Below the pieces are notes generated by a model. The model did not search any database and was not told where the DNA came from. It was given only the letters and a program-made list of their open reading frames with translations. A DNA stretch of 48,969 nucleotides. Origin: Desulfocapsa sp. GTDB taxonomy: Bacteria; Desulfobacterota; Desulfobulbia; Desulfobulbales; Desulfocapsaceae. The stretch spans positions 1 through 48,969 of the forward strand of contig JANTGG010000002.1 in the NCBI GenBank assembly GCA_024763035.1, in the 5' to 3' direction. How positions within the stretch are numbered: the stretch's first letter is position 1; each line of letters begins with the position of its first letter. Below are positions 1 to 7,079 of this stretch, in pieces. A program made the translations under genes and the position numbers.

Positions 1-20
1 CAGAGTGCCTTAGGTTCGTT

Positions 21-93
21 CATTCTTGCCTTCGAAGCGTACTGGTGTTACTCGAGAAGGTTAGAATGGGCGAAGATGAGGTGCTCTGAACAG
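21..93 (+). repeat. 73-bp repeat, left copy
   Basis: This stretch aligns without gaps to 1627-1699, with about 58 of 73 positions identical by eye. Both copies end in the same run, GATGAGGTG(C/T)TCTGAACAG. Read in one frame the copies share a short peptide ending MxEDEV(L/F) and a TGA stop; the left copy is open from the window edge while the right copy has an upstream stop. The two copies bracket cysC and the DUF721 gene. The origin is unknown: it could be a gene-end relic or a dispersed element. Confidence 0.6.
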
Positions 94-182
94 TTACATC
101 TTTTGCAGTAATGTTCTCGCAGGCAAGCCGGCAGGGAATGGTTTCCCTCAGTCTGAATTCAATATGTACAGCATGAATTACC

Positions 183-788
183 TTAACGTAAAATAATCCC
201 CCGTTCACGCAGTTCCTCAATGATCGCATTCACGCATTCCCGCAAGGGACGATGGCCGGTGTCCAGTTCAATATCAGGATTTTCCGGAGCTTCATAGGGT
301 GAGGAGATTCCGGTGTAATTTTTGATCTCTCCGGCACGTGCTTTTTTATAGAGCCCTTTCACGTCACGTTCTTCACATATTGCAAGGGAACAGTTGCAGT
401 AGACTTCAATGAGATTGTCAGCACCAATGATCTCCTTTACCCGCTTCCGGTCGGCTGCAAGCGGTGAGATAAAGGCGGTGAGTGAGATAACCCCGCTGTC
501 AAGGAAGAGATTGACCATCTCGGCAATGCGCCGCATATTTTCACTTCGGTCCTCGAGACTGAAGCCCAGATCCCCGCACAGTCCGTGACGTACGTTGTCG
601 CCGTCAAAGACATAGGTTCTGCAGCCCATCAGGTGCAGCCGTTCCTCCACTGCGTGGGCAAGGGTGGACTTTCCGGAGCCGGAAAGCCCGGTGAACCAGA
701 GGTTTACGCTCATGTGGCCATTTAATGTTTCGCGCCGGGGGCGGCTGACTGCTGCACGGTGTCTGACTACGTCGGGTGATTTTGCCAT
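183..788 (-). CDS. cysC: adenylylsulfate (APS) kinase
   Basis: The 201-residue product phosphorylates adenosine 5'-phosphosulfate with ATP to give PAPS in the cytoplasm. The Walker A motif GLSGSGKST lies near residue 35, followed by the DGDNVR substrate motif and the FISPLAADR segment typical of CysC. Length and the pre-domain segment (RRETLNGH) match the family, which is why the ATG at 788 is preferred over further upstream codons in the same frame. No clear Shine-Dalgarno site precedes it. It faces away from the cysteine synthase fusion at 1739, so the neighbourhood is sulfur-related but not one operon. In a dissimilatory sulfate reducer PAPS would serve sulfation or assimilation rather than respiration; that is inference. 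Confidence 0.93.
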   Translation of the reverse strand: MAKSPDVVRHRAAVSRPRRETLNGHMSVNLWFTGLSGSGKSTLAHAVEERLHLMGCRTYVFDGDNVRHGLCGDLGFSLEDRSENMRRIAEMVNLFLDSGVISLTAFISPLAADRKRVKEIIGADNLIEVYCNCSLAICEERDVKGLYKKARAGEIKNYTGISSPYEAPENPDIELDTGHRPLRECVNAIIEELRERGIILR

Positions 789-928
789 TTTTTTTTGTGG
801 AAGGAGATTAAAATAGTATGTGTCTGTTGGATATGGGGTAGTATATGTGTACAGACTTAAAGAGTAAACAGCAATCTGCAATTTTTTTTTCGTGAATACC
901 GTCAAAGCAGAGTTGATGTCCGTTGCTT

Positions 929-1001
929 GTAGGAGCTTGCCCCTGCAAGCGATTTTCCAGGTTAGCAACTCCTTGAATCGTTCGCAGGGGCGAGTTCCTA
1001 C
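929..1001 (+). repeat. REP-like 73-bp palindromic element, copy 1
   Basis: The ends are inverted: it begins GTAGGAGCTTGCCCCTGCAAGCG and finishes with a GTTCGCAGGGGCGAGTTCCTAC type complement. Closely similar elements of 72-73 bp lie at 13628-13699 and 43065-43137, always between genes. The layout resembles bacterial REP/REPIN sequences mobilised by stand-alone Y1 transposases; no such transposase is in the window. Confidence 0.75.
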
Positions 1002-1051
1002 GGGGGCATTTGTTTGCGCTGAGGCGGGAAACGTGACTGTTTTTTTAGTAA

Positions 1052-1540
1052 ATGGATGTGTTGCCGCCAATGAAACATAGCAAAACCACCCTTGAGGGGC
1101 TGGCAAGTCTCCTGCCCCAGCTCAGTAGACAGCAGGGCTGGCAGGAACAGATAGATATGCACACGGTATTTACCCGTTGGCACAGTTTGCTCGATGAGGA
1201 GACAGCCGCCCACTGTCAGCCGCTGAAGATTGTAAAAAAAGTGTTGTGGATAGAGGTTGAAAACTCTGCCTGGCTCCAGCAGCTGCAGTTTCAGACCGTG
1301 CAGCTGCTGGATGTGTTTAACCGGAGCCTGAAAAAATCCCGGCTTCAGGGGCTTCGTTTTTGCGTGGCGGGACAAGACAGGAAGCGTGCCGGAGAGCCGG
1401 AGATTGTCTTGCGCTATGTGCCGCCGGCGGAAGAAGAGCTTGCCCGTTTTGAGCAACAGATTGAATCCATCCCGGATGCTGATGCACGTGAAGCACTGCT
1501 GCATTTCTGGTATCTGTCCCATGCCTGTCGTAAGGAGTGA
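1052..1540 (+). CDS. DUF721 (DciA-like) protein
   Basis: The 162-residue product carries the DUF721 pattern: a tryptophan-containing start, a basic-hydrophobic strand, the VENSAWLQQLQF segment near residue 70, then LLDVFNRSL. In other bacteria this family (DciA) interacts with the replicative helicase DnaB as an ancestral loader. Only that domain is visible; the C-terminal third is charged and unremarkable. The start could be the ATG at 1052 or the one at 1070; neither has a good ribosome site. It is a single gene, divergent from cysC, with a REP-like element between the two starts. Role as a helicase loader is inferred from family only. Confidence 0.75.
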   Translation: MDVLPPMKHSKTTLEGLASLLPQLSRQQGWQEQIDMHTVFTRWHSLLDEETAAHCQPLKIVKKVLWIEVENSAWLQQLQFQTVQLLDVFNRSLKKSRLQGLRFCVAGQDRKRAGEPEIVLRYVPPAEEELARFEQQIESIPDADAREALLHFWYLSHACRKE

Positions 1541-1626
1541 CAGCTGTTCTTCCTTCTTGCGTCCGCGGCGGATTGTGAATAGTATACGTTCATATTCCCG
1601 GCAGGTGTGTTGCCCTGTTTGTAACG

Positions 1627-1699
1627 CATTTCTGCCCTTAAAGTGTACTGCTGTTATTTGAGATGGCGGGAATGGACGAAGATGAGGTGTTCTGAACAG
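1627..1699 (+). repeat. 73-bp repeat, right copy
   Basis: This is the second copy of the element at 21-93, ungapped and about 79 percent identical. It lies directly upstream of the cysteine synthase fusion gene, ending 39 bp before its start codon, so it could also carry part of that gene's promoter. In the shared peptide frame the copy has an in-frame TAA, so at least this copy is not part of a longer gene. Confidence 0.6.
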
Positions 1700-1738
1700 G
1701 AACCTCTGTTTTATAAAAGGAAACCGATAGAGACAGCA

Positions 1739-4090
1739 ATGCTTTTTGATACAGTACTGAATGCCATTGGCAACACGCCGCTTATACGGATTAATCGACT
1801 GAACACCAGTAAAGTTCCTGTGTATGGAAAGCTGGAGTCCAGAAATCCTGGCGGCTCTGTAAAAGAACGGATCTCCCTTTCCCTTATTGAGGCAGGTGAA
1901 GCAAGCGGTGAACTAACGACAGAGAAGATCGTGCTGGAGGCGACCAGTGGGAATACGGGTATCGGGCTTGCCATGGTCTGTGCCGCTAAAGGGTATCGCT
2001 GCCTGCTGGTAATGCCGGAGTCCGCATCCCTTGAACGAAGAAAAATCATGCAGGCGTATGGTGCCGAGATCCTGCTTACCCCTGCCAATCGCAGTACCGA
2101 CGGTGCCATAGAAAAAACCTATGCCATGGCCCGTGAATTCCCGGATCGCTATTACCTGACAGATCAGTTTAACAATGAGGCGAACTGGAAGGCCCATTAT
2201 CAGCAGACAGCTCCGGAAATATGGGAACAGAGTGAGGGGAAAGTTACCCACGTTGTTGCAACACTTGGAACATCCGGGACGGTGATGGGCTTGTGCAGGT
2301 GGTTCTCAGAGAATCATCCCGAGGTACATGTTATCGCCGTGGAGCCCTTTCTTGGTCACAAGATACAGGGGCTAAAAAACATGAAGGAATCCTATCGACC
2401 GGGGATATTTGACAAATCACTTCCTGAAAAAATTGTAACCATCAACGACGAGGACGCCTTCCGTATGGCACGATTGCTTGCCAGAAAGGAGGGGTTGCTG
2501 GTGGGGATGAGCAGCGGTGCTGCAATGTTTTCTGCTCTGCAGCTGGCTGCTGAGCTGGACGAAGGGCTTGTGGTTACTATTCTTCCGGACGGTGGTGAGA
2601 GATATCTTTCCACACCACTTTTTACCCGGAAAAACGAGGTAAAAGAAAAAAAATCCGCACTCTGTTTTTTCAACACCCTGACAAAGAAGAAAGAAGAGTT
2701 TCGTCCCGCCCGGGATAAAAAAGTCACTTTTTATACCTGCGGTCCAACGGCGTATGAGCCTGCCAATCTTTCCCTTTGCAGGCGTTTTGTTGTGTCCGAC
2801 CTTATTACCCGCTATCTGGAATATAAGGGTTATGAGGTAAATTCGTGCATGAATTTCACCGATCTTGATGATAATACCATCGAGGGTGCGGAGAAGGCGA
2901 ATATGTCCCTGCACGAATTTACCATCAAATATATCGATGGCTTTATGGAAGATATTGATGCTCTTGGCGTCAAGCGGGCAACCAATTATCCCAAGGCATC
3001 CGAGCACGTGGCGGATATGATAGAGATCAGTCACGAACTCCTGCATAAGGGGTATGCCTATGAAAAGCATGGTTCCATTTATTTTGATATATCAAAGTTT
3101 AAAAAGTACGGGCGATTGTCCGGCATTGACCTGCGCAAGATTCAGCTTGGGAAAACAGTTGATCTTGATAATTACGAGAAAGACAATCCCCGTGATTTTA
3201 CGTTGCTGAAGCGTTCTACGCTGGCAGAGCTGAAAAAGGGGATCTTCTACGAGACCGACTGGGGCAATGTGCGTCCGGGCTGGCATATCGAGTGCTCAGC
3301 CATGTCTACCAAGTATCTCGGTGAGACCATGGATATTCACACCTCCAGCCGTGATCTCATCTTCCCTCATCATGAAAACGAAATAGCCATTGCCGAGGCA
3401 CTCACCGGTAAACCCCTGGCAAGATACTGGCTGCATTCCGAATTGCTTCGTGTCGATGGAAAGAAGATGTCTGCTGAAGCCGGAAATGTGGTAACATTAA
3501 AGGATATCGTCCTGCGGGGATTTACACCGAGGGATATCCGCTTCATGCTGCTCTCTGTCCATTATCGTAAACCATTGAACTTTTCCTTCAAGCGTCTGAT
3601 AACTGTCCGTACGGCGTTGCGCCGTCTCGATGAATTTACCTGCAAACTGCTTTGCCTGCCTCCCGGCAAACCGCATCCGGAAGTGGCTGCCTTTGTTTCC
3701 ACCATGGAGGAACAGTTTTTTGCAGCACTCGATGATGACCTCAATGTTTCCAAAGGGATGGGGGCGGTGTATCGCTTTATTAAAAAGACCAATCCCATTC
3801 TCCATGTAAATCATCTCGATGGTGATCAGAAAAAATATATTCTGGACAGTTTGCGTAAGATCAATGAAATTCTGCAGATCTTCCGATTAAAAGGCTGTCC
3901 TCTTGCTCCTTCCGTGAATGCACTGATCCAAAAGAGAGAGGAGGCGCGGCAGGGAAAAGACTGGCAGGCGGCGGATGAAGCAAGGGATGAACTTATCCGG
4001 CGGGGGATTCAAATTATCGATACCGCCACGGGACCGGTATGGAAACCGGTGGGCGAAGGATGCTCCGGATCAAAATCTGACAAAAAATGA
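1739..4090 (+). CDS. cysK/cysS: cysteine synthase fused to a cysteinyl-tRNA synthetase-like protein
   Basis: The 783-residue protein has two full modules. Residues 1-300 are a PLP-dependent O-acetylserine sulfhydrylase type: PLP lysine K42 in PGGSVKER, TSGNTG at 69-74 and the phosphate loop GTSGT at 177-181. Residues 325-780 are a class I cysteinyl-tRNA synthetase fold: zinc ligands C334, C519, H544 and E548 are all kept, and the DALR/anticodon region and C-terminal helices are present. The ATP signatures are altered: the HIGH position reads NLSL (343-346) and KMSKS reads KMSAE (576-580). The ATG at 1739 is chosen because CysK homology begins there; upstream in-frame codons fall in a repeat. 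It may charge tRNA-Cys, or act as a paralogue in another cysteine-activating reaction; the sequence cannot decide. Confidence 0.88.
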   Translation: MLFDTVLNAIGNTPLIRINRLNTSKVPVYGKLESRNPGGSVKERISLSLIEAGEASGELTTEKIVLEATSGNTGIGLAMVCAAKGYRCLLVMPESASLERRKIMQAYGAEILLTPANRSTDGAIEKTYAMAREFPDRYYLTDQFNNEANWKAHYQQTAPEIWEQSEGKVTHVVATLGTSGTVMGLCRWFSENHPEVHVIAVEPFLGHKIQGLKNMKESYRPGIFDKSLPEKIVTINDEDAFRMARLLARKEGLLVGMSSGAAMFSALQLAAELDEGLVVTILPDGGERYLSTPLFTRKNEVKEKKSALCFFNTLTKKKEEFRPARDKKVTFYTCGPTAYEPANLSLCRRFVVSDLITRYLEYKGYEVNSCMNFTDLDDNTIEGAEKANMSLHEFTIKYIDGFMEDIDALGVKRATNYPKASEHVADMIEISHELLHKGYAYEKHGSIYFDISKFKKYGRLSGIDLRKIQLGKTVDLDNYEKDNPRDFTLLKRSTLAELKKGIFYETDWGNVRPGWHIECSAMSTKYLGETMDIHTSSRDLIFPHHENEIAIAEALTGKPLARYWLHSELLRVDGKKMSAEAGNVVTLKDIVLRGFTPRDIRFMLLSVHYRKPLNFSFKRLITVRTALRRLDEFTCKLLCLPPGKPHPEVAAFVSTMEEQFFAALDDDLNVSKGMGAVYRFIKKTNPILHVNHLDGDQKKYILDSLRKINEILQIFRLKGCPLAPSVNALIQKREEARQGKDWQAADEARDELIRRGIQIIDTATGPVWKPVGEGCSGSKSDKK

Positions 4091-4092
4091 TA

Positions 4093-4121
4093 TTGCATTT
4101 TTATCCGCTATCCTTTATTAA
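4093..4121 (+). promoter_or_regulatory. promoter of tRNA-Arg
   Basis: TTGCAT and TATTAA are separated by 17 bp and lie just before the tRNA gene. Transcription would start near 4128, about five bases before the mature 5' end. Confidence 0.6.
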
Positions 4122-4132
4122 AAGGGCATTAT

Positions 4133-4209
4133 GCGCCAATAGCTCAGCTGGATAGAGCAACGGCCTTCTAAGCCGTAGGTCGCAGGTTCGAATCCTGCTT
4201 GGCGTACCA
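4133..4209 (+). tRNA. tRNA-Arg (anticodon TCT)
   Basis: A full cloverleaf can be drawn. The acceptor stem GCGCCAA pairs with TTGGCGT (one G-T pair), the anticodon stem is ACGGC/GCCGT with loop CTTCTAA and anticodon TCT at 4167-4169, the T arm contains GGTTCGAATCC, and CCA is encoded at 4207-4209. It reads AGA codons. Confidence 0.97.
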
Positions 4210-4214
4210 TTTTC

Positions 4215-4252
4215 AAGAGCCTGATTCACTAGGAGTCAGGCTCTTTTTTTTG
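4215..4252 (+). terminator. intrinsic terminator after tRNA-Arg
   Basis: AAGAGCCTGA and TCAGGCTCTT form a 10-bp stem with an 11-base loop, followed by a run of T. It ends the tRNA transcript. Confidence 0.9.
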
Positions 4253-4344
4253 TTTTTGGGAAAGAGACTGGAAAGAGAAATCTGGTCTTGCTATACTGTT
4301 GTAAGGTATCCTCAAATACGTTTCCGGCAAAGGGCATCACAACA

Positions 4345-4506
4345 ATGAAAAAGATTATTCTGTTCATAAGTATAAGCCTGTTCAGCTGGCTTGGCTGGTG
4401 GCTGGGGGCTCCCGTTGGAATTATGACCGGGTATTTTGCCAGTGTTGCCGGCGGAATGATTGGTGTGTATGTCGGAGTGAAGTTTAATCGGGCATATCTC
4501 GACTGA
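4345..4506 (+). CDS. small glycine-rich membrane protein
   Basis: The 53-residue product starts MKKIILFISISLF and is almost entirely hydrophobic, with two predicted membrane segments (about 3-20 and 24-45) and a glycine-zipper-like spacing (GxxxG-type positions in the second segment). The ATG at 4345 is chosen because residues before it in the frame are polar and unrelated. It ends 13 bp before the cupin gene, so the two are probably cotranscribed. I do not recognise a family; a role in the inner membrane is all that can be said. Confidence 0.6.
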   Translation: MKKIILFISISLFSWLGWWLGAPVGIMTGYFASVAGGMIGVYVGVKFNRAYLD

Positions 4507-4519
4507 ACAGGTGGACAAT

Positions 4520-4888
4520 ATGGAGCCCTGTATTCACAGGGATACAGACAGTGTTGAGTTTTATACACCTGAAAGGTGTTATATTACTGAACTGTCAAAC
4601 AGCTCCGGTGATAAGGATGTCTCCATCGCAAGGGCCCGGGTGACTCCTGGAGTGACAACATGCTGGCATCGTCTGCATGGGATCTCAGAACGATATTGTA
4701 TTCTAAGCGGCAGGGGGCTTGTGGAAATCGGCGAGCTGCCGCCCGAGGAGGTGCTGCCCGGAGATGTCGTCTGTATCCCTCCACTCTGTCGGCAGCGTAT
4801 CACCAATATCGGAACGGGGGATCTTCTGTTTCTCGCTGTCTGCTCCCCACGGTTTTCAAATGATTCTTATGAAGACCTGGAATCGTAA
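4520..4888 (+). CDS. cupin-domain protein
   Basis: The 122-residue protein has a single cupin fold. The segment VTPGVTTCWHRLHGISERYCILSG gives the first motif in reduced form, followed by GRGLVEIGE and the second motif region PGDVVCIPPLCRQRITN. Metal-binding histidines are partly present (H in CWHRLHG) and partly replaced, so an enzymatic role is uncertain; many such proteins act as mannose-6-phosphate isomerase-like sugar or small-ligand binders. Start: AGGTGG six bases ahead favours the ATG at 4520; a GTG at 4511 is possible. It follows the small membrane gene closely. Confidence 0.75.
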   Translation: MEPCIHRDTDSVEFYTPERCYITELSNSSGDKDVSIARARVTPGVTTCWHRLHGISERYCILSGRGLVEIGELPPEEVLPGDVVCIPPLCRQRITNIGTGDLLFLAVCSPRFSNDSYEDLES

Positions 4889-4931
4889 ATGCTCCTGCTG
4901 AATGAATTGCTGCAGAATCTAAACCGGATAC

Positions 4932-5010
4932 CGTTGAGTGCGGAGTTGGAATCTCAGTTGAGATCATTGATAAGGTTTTTGAACCGTATTTAACAACCAG
5001 GTTGGAGGTA
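4932..5010 (+). pseudogene. remnant of a sensor histidine kinase ATPase domain
   Basis: The frame at 4932-4979 reads VECGVGISVEIIDKVF and, after a one-base shift at about 4980, EPYLTTRLEVGN. Joined, this is the G1 box of a histidine kinase (D-x-G-x-GI...D-K-I/V-FEP-Y/F-x-TT-K/R). No histidine box or other domain is found around it. It is a short decayed fragment without a start codon, between the cupin gene and the lysine-rich gene. Confidence 0.5.
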
Positions 5011-5015
5011 GGCAA

Positions 5016-5042
5016 CCGTGCAGACGCAAATGACCTGCACGG
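5016..5042 (-). terminator. hairpin after the lysine-rich gene
   Basis: CCGTGCAG and CTGCACGG form an 8-bp stem with an 11-base loop, 13 bp beyond the stop of the minus-strand lysine-rich gene. There is no T tract on either strand, so termination is only possible, not shown. Confidence 0.35.
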
Positions 5043-5054
5043 CAGGAGAATCGC

Positions 5055-5186
5055 TTACTTTTTCTTCTTTTTGTCTTTCTTTTTCTTATCTTTCTTCTTT
5101 CCTTTTTTGGTATCTTTTTTCTTGCACGCTTTTGTCTTACAGCTTTTTTTCTTTTCGTCTTTTTTCTTGTTTTTCTTTTTTGCCAT
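5055..5186 (-). CDS. very lysine-rich small protein
   Basis: This 43-residue product contains 28 lysines, with two cysteines (C16, C21), four aspartates, one glutamate and no hydrophobic core. A GGAG ribosome site lies seven bases before the ATG at 5186, which supports translation and fixes the start. The coding strand is almost pure purine. The composition recalls histone H1-like tails and nucleic-acid-binding basic peptides, and would be disordered in isolation. It is transcribed alone, downstream of and on the same strand as the secreted protein gene at 5342. No family is recognised; nucleic acid or polyanion binding is an inference from charge. Confidence 0.65.
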   Translation of the reverse strand: MAKKKNKKKDEKKKSCKTKACKKKDTKKGKKKDKKKKDKKKKK

Positions 5187-5237
5187 GCCGTTCTCCTGTT
5201 GCTGGAATTCCTGACGCTGGAAGGACTGTTCATATTG

Positions 5238-5264
5238 TCCCGACAGGACCACTTCCTGTCGGGA
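5238..5264. other. perfect 11-bp hairpin
   Basis: TCCCGACAGGA and TCCTGTCGGGA flank the five-base loop CCACT. The hairpin is 78 bp beyond the stop of the gene at 5342 and 52 bp before the lysine-rich start, so it may cap the upstream transcript or sit in the lysine-rich leader. No T tract follows it. Confidence 0.6.
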
Positions 5265-5341
5265 ACTGCTGTTCTTGTAATGAAATGATAAAGTCGTGTG
5301 CTTTGTCAAGAAATTTTACACCAGGAAGCCGGTACCGCCGC

Positions 5342-5959
5342 TTATTTTTTCTGTACAGTAATTTTGGGGGAGAGCTGCAGCTGCAGGGTCTCCGGATGTA
5401 GCTGGATTGCGGTAATGTTCATGGAGACAGCCAGTATCTTTCTGCCGGTATCTGTGAGAAATGGCTGAATTTTCTGAAGTCTAAGCGGGAATTCCCGGTT
5501 GTTGAAAAGAGGCATCAGGGCAGCGGCGACATCTGCTCCATTGTTTCCGCCCTGCTGAATTTCTGTAATAACCGGACGCAGGTAAAGTGTTTGGGTTTTT
5601 CTATCAAAACGGATGCTTGTGTCACATTGAAAGTTCAGGGTGAGGGAGCCGAGTTTCATCCGGATGTCGTGTCCGGCAATTGTGGTGACGAGATTGAGGT
5701 CATGACCAGACAGGGTGATGCGGTTTGAGATACCATCTTTTTTAAACTGCAGATTCTGAATTGTATCTATGGAGACAGCCCCCACGATACTGTTTGCGTC
5801 CACGTTGAAAAAAAGCGGCAGACTCTTCTGAACGGCCTCATTGATGACACTCTGGGGCAGATTCATGGTGATTGGTGCAGGCGACGCTCCGCTGACAGCA
5901 GGTATGATGGTTAGCAGAGTAAGGAGGAGAGGGAAGAGCATTGTTATTAGTGTTTTCAT
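5342..5959 (-). CDS. secreted protein, possibly lipid-binding (YceB/DUF1439-like fold)
   Basis: The 205-residue protein starts with a clear Sec signal peptide (MKTLITMLFPLLLTLLTIIP, cleavage near SGA-SP about residue 25). The mature part is an alternation of amphipathic strands (VSIDTIQNLQFKK, RITLSGHDLNLV, KLGSLTLNFQC, LYLRPVITEI) after one N-terminal helix, a layout seen in YceB/SMP-like tubular lipid-binding domains. The similarity is structural in style and I see no diagnostic motif. Its ATG overlaps the stop of the upstream membrane gene by four bases (ATGA), so the two are translationally coupled and probably act together in the envelope. Confidence 0.6.
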   Translation of the reverse strand: MKTLITMLFPLLLTLLTIIPAVSGASPAPITMNLPQSVINEAVQKSLPLFFNVDANSIVGAVSIDTIQNLQFKKDGISNRITLSGHDLNLVTTIAGHDIRMKLGSLTLNFQCDTSIRFDRKTQTLYLRPVITEIQQGGNNGADVAAALMPLFNNREFPLRLQKIQPFLTDTGRKILAVSMNITAIQLHPETLQLQLSPKITVQKK

Positions 5960-6861
5960 GGTGACTCCAGTCTGGTGTGACGTGTATTGGCGTTGAGAAT
6001 AAGGGTGTGTGCCCAGAGCAGCAGGGTGAGCAGCAGTCCGATAAACGAGGAAAAGTCCCTGAAAGATGGCTGGGGGTGGAGTTCTTTTATCGTTATCGAG
6101 TGTTCCGTCTGGAAACGTCCGCGGATGGAGAGTCTTGTTGATGGACCTTCGGGAGGATTGCTAATCGCAAGCTCCTCTCCCGTGTAAATTTTGATGGTTT
6201 TGGTATCCGCCCGGTAATATTCCCGATCCAGGAGGATGGGTTTTCCTGTTCTGGTTTCTCTGTTACGAAGGGTTTGACTGTAACGAATGTTATTGGCAAG
6301 GGCATCGTCAATAAGGGGAACAGGGGCGACCCCATAAAACAGCAGGCAGATGATAAGAACAAGGGCTTTTGCTTTATTCGGAAGCTGCAGCTGCAGATCG
6401 GCATGGATCGCTTTTCGCCAGCTCCCCATGACGATCAGGAAACCGATGCCGCTAAAGAGATAAGCAGAAAAATGCTCCGGCCAGATCAGGTTGAAGGCAG
6501 TGAAAGCGGAGGAAAAGGGGAGAAACAGCTGTACACCATTTCCCCATTTAATCTGTATTGCATCAAGAAGCAGATGAAGCAGACTGTTGCCGGCAAGGAG
6601 CAGAAAGAGTGTTCGACTGTTTTTGACCATCATGGCAATTGCCAGGGAGAGCAAAAGGCAAAAGGCAAGGCTCGCCTGGCTGGTGGTGTATAATTTAATC
6701 GAGATGGGGTCAAGACCGGGAAATTCTTCGAGAATACGCTGGACAATCCAGGGGATATCAGGGATAATGCAGCCTGCCATGATCCACTGCAGGGGGATGG
6801 TTTTTATTCCCAGGCGGTTGAGTGGTGTCTGTATGCCTATGTGGGCGAGCGTGTTTGGCAC
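5956..6861 (-). CDS. integral membrane protein, metal-dependent hydrolase-like (DUF4184/YdjM type)
   Basis: The 301-residue protein begins VPNTLAHIGIQ from a GTG at 6861 with AGGAAA about six bases upstream; the family N-terminus (PxTxAHxG) fits this start, whereas upstream in-frame codons give a non-conserved extension. A histidine (AHIG) and an aspartate pair (CIIPDIPW) resemble the metal site of membrane-bound hydrolase families, with another histidine and aspartate in LLHLLLDAIQ. About seven hydrophobic segments follow. The last part (about 210-285) is soluble. It is coupled to the secreted gene at 5342. Its promoter and first codons are inside a repeat that recurs at 7722. The substrate is unknown. 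Confidence 0.65.
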   Translation of the reverse strand: MPNTLAHIGIQTPLNRLGIKTIPLQWIMAGCIIPDIPWIVQRILEEFPGLDPISIKLYTTSQASLAFCLLLSLAIAMMVKNSRTLFLLLAGNSLLHLLLDAIQIKWGNGVQLFLPFSSAFTAFNLIWPEHFSAYLFSGIGFLIVMGSWRKAIHADLQLQLPNKAKALVLIICLLFYGVAPVPLIDDALANNIRYSQTLRNRETRTGKPILLDREYYRADTKTIKIYTGEELAISNPPEGPSTRLSIRGRFQTEHSITIKELHPQPSFRDFSSFIGLLLTLLLWAHTLILNANTRHTRLESP

Positions 6862-6963
6862 TATCTTTTCCTGCGTTGTGTGGTTCTGTCTTGTGTCCCT
6901 GTCTGGGCAGGATAATACTTCTTCTGCCCGTTGCAAAGTTTTTCTGCAAAAGGTGCAGGGGAG
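6831..6963. repeat. ~130-bp direct repeat, left copy (covers start of the membrane gene)
   Basis: From GTATGCCTATGTG to the GTGCAGGGGAGC region this segment matches 7722-7852 at roughly 90 percent identity. It contains the GTG start, ribosome site and upstream region of the minus-strand membrane gene. The two copies bracket the toxin-antitoxin pair. Confidence 0.85.
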
Positions 6964-7021
6964 CAAAGGGAGCAAAGCAAGCCGGTTAAGTCCGCTGTTC
7001 GCTTTTTTTTTATTTTCCTTA

Positions 7022-7067
7022 TTGCATCCGATTTCTTTTTGCTATAGACTAACCTTGTGGACTAACC
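7022..7067 (+). promoter_or_regulatory. promoter and repeat operator of the toxin-antitoxin pair
   Basis: TTGCAT (7022) and TATAGA (7043) form a plausible promoter with 15-bp spacing. GACTAACC occurs twice, at 7047-7054 and 7060-7067, directly before the antitoxin ribosome site. Phd-type antitoxins autorepress by binding repeats in this position, so these are the likely operator. Confidence 0.5.
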
Positions 7068-7079
7068 GTGGAGGCGAAT

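Noticed and set aside
789-1106. N-terminal extension of the cysC frame
   Set aside because: The added residues are unrelated to APS kinases and overlap the REP-like element and the DUF721 gene.
5002-5401. Plus-strand frames rich in Phe and Ser opposite the lysine-rich gene
   Set aside because: They arise from the pyrimidine-rich complement of lysine codons and have no ribosome site.
7047-7067. Repeated GACTAACC as a possible array
   Set aside because: Only two copies; explained better as the toxin-antitoxin operator. No CRISPR-like repeat-spacer series exists in the window.
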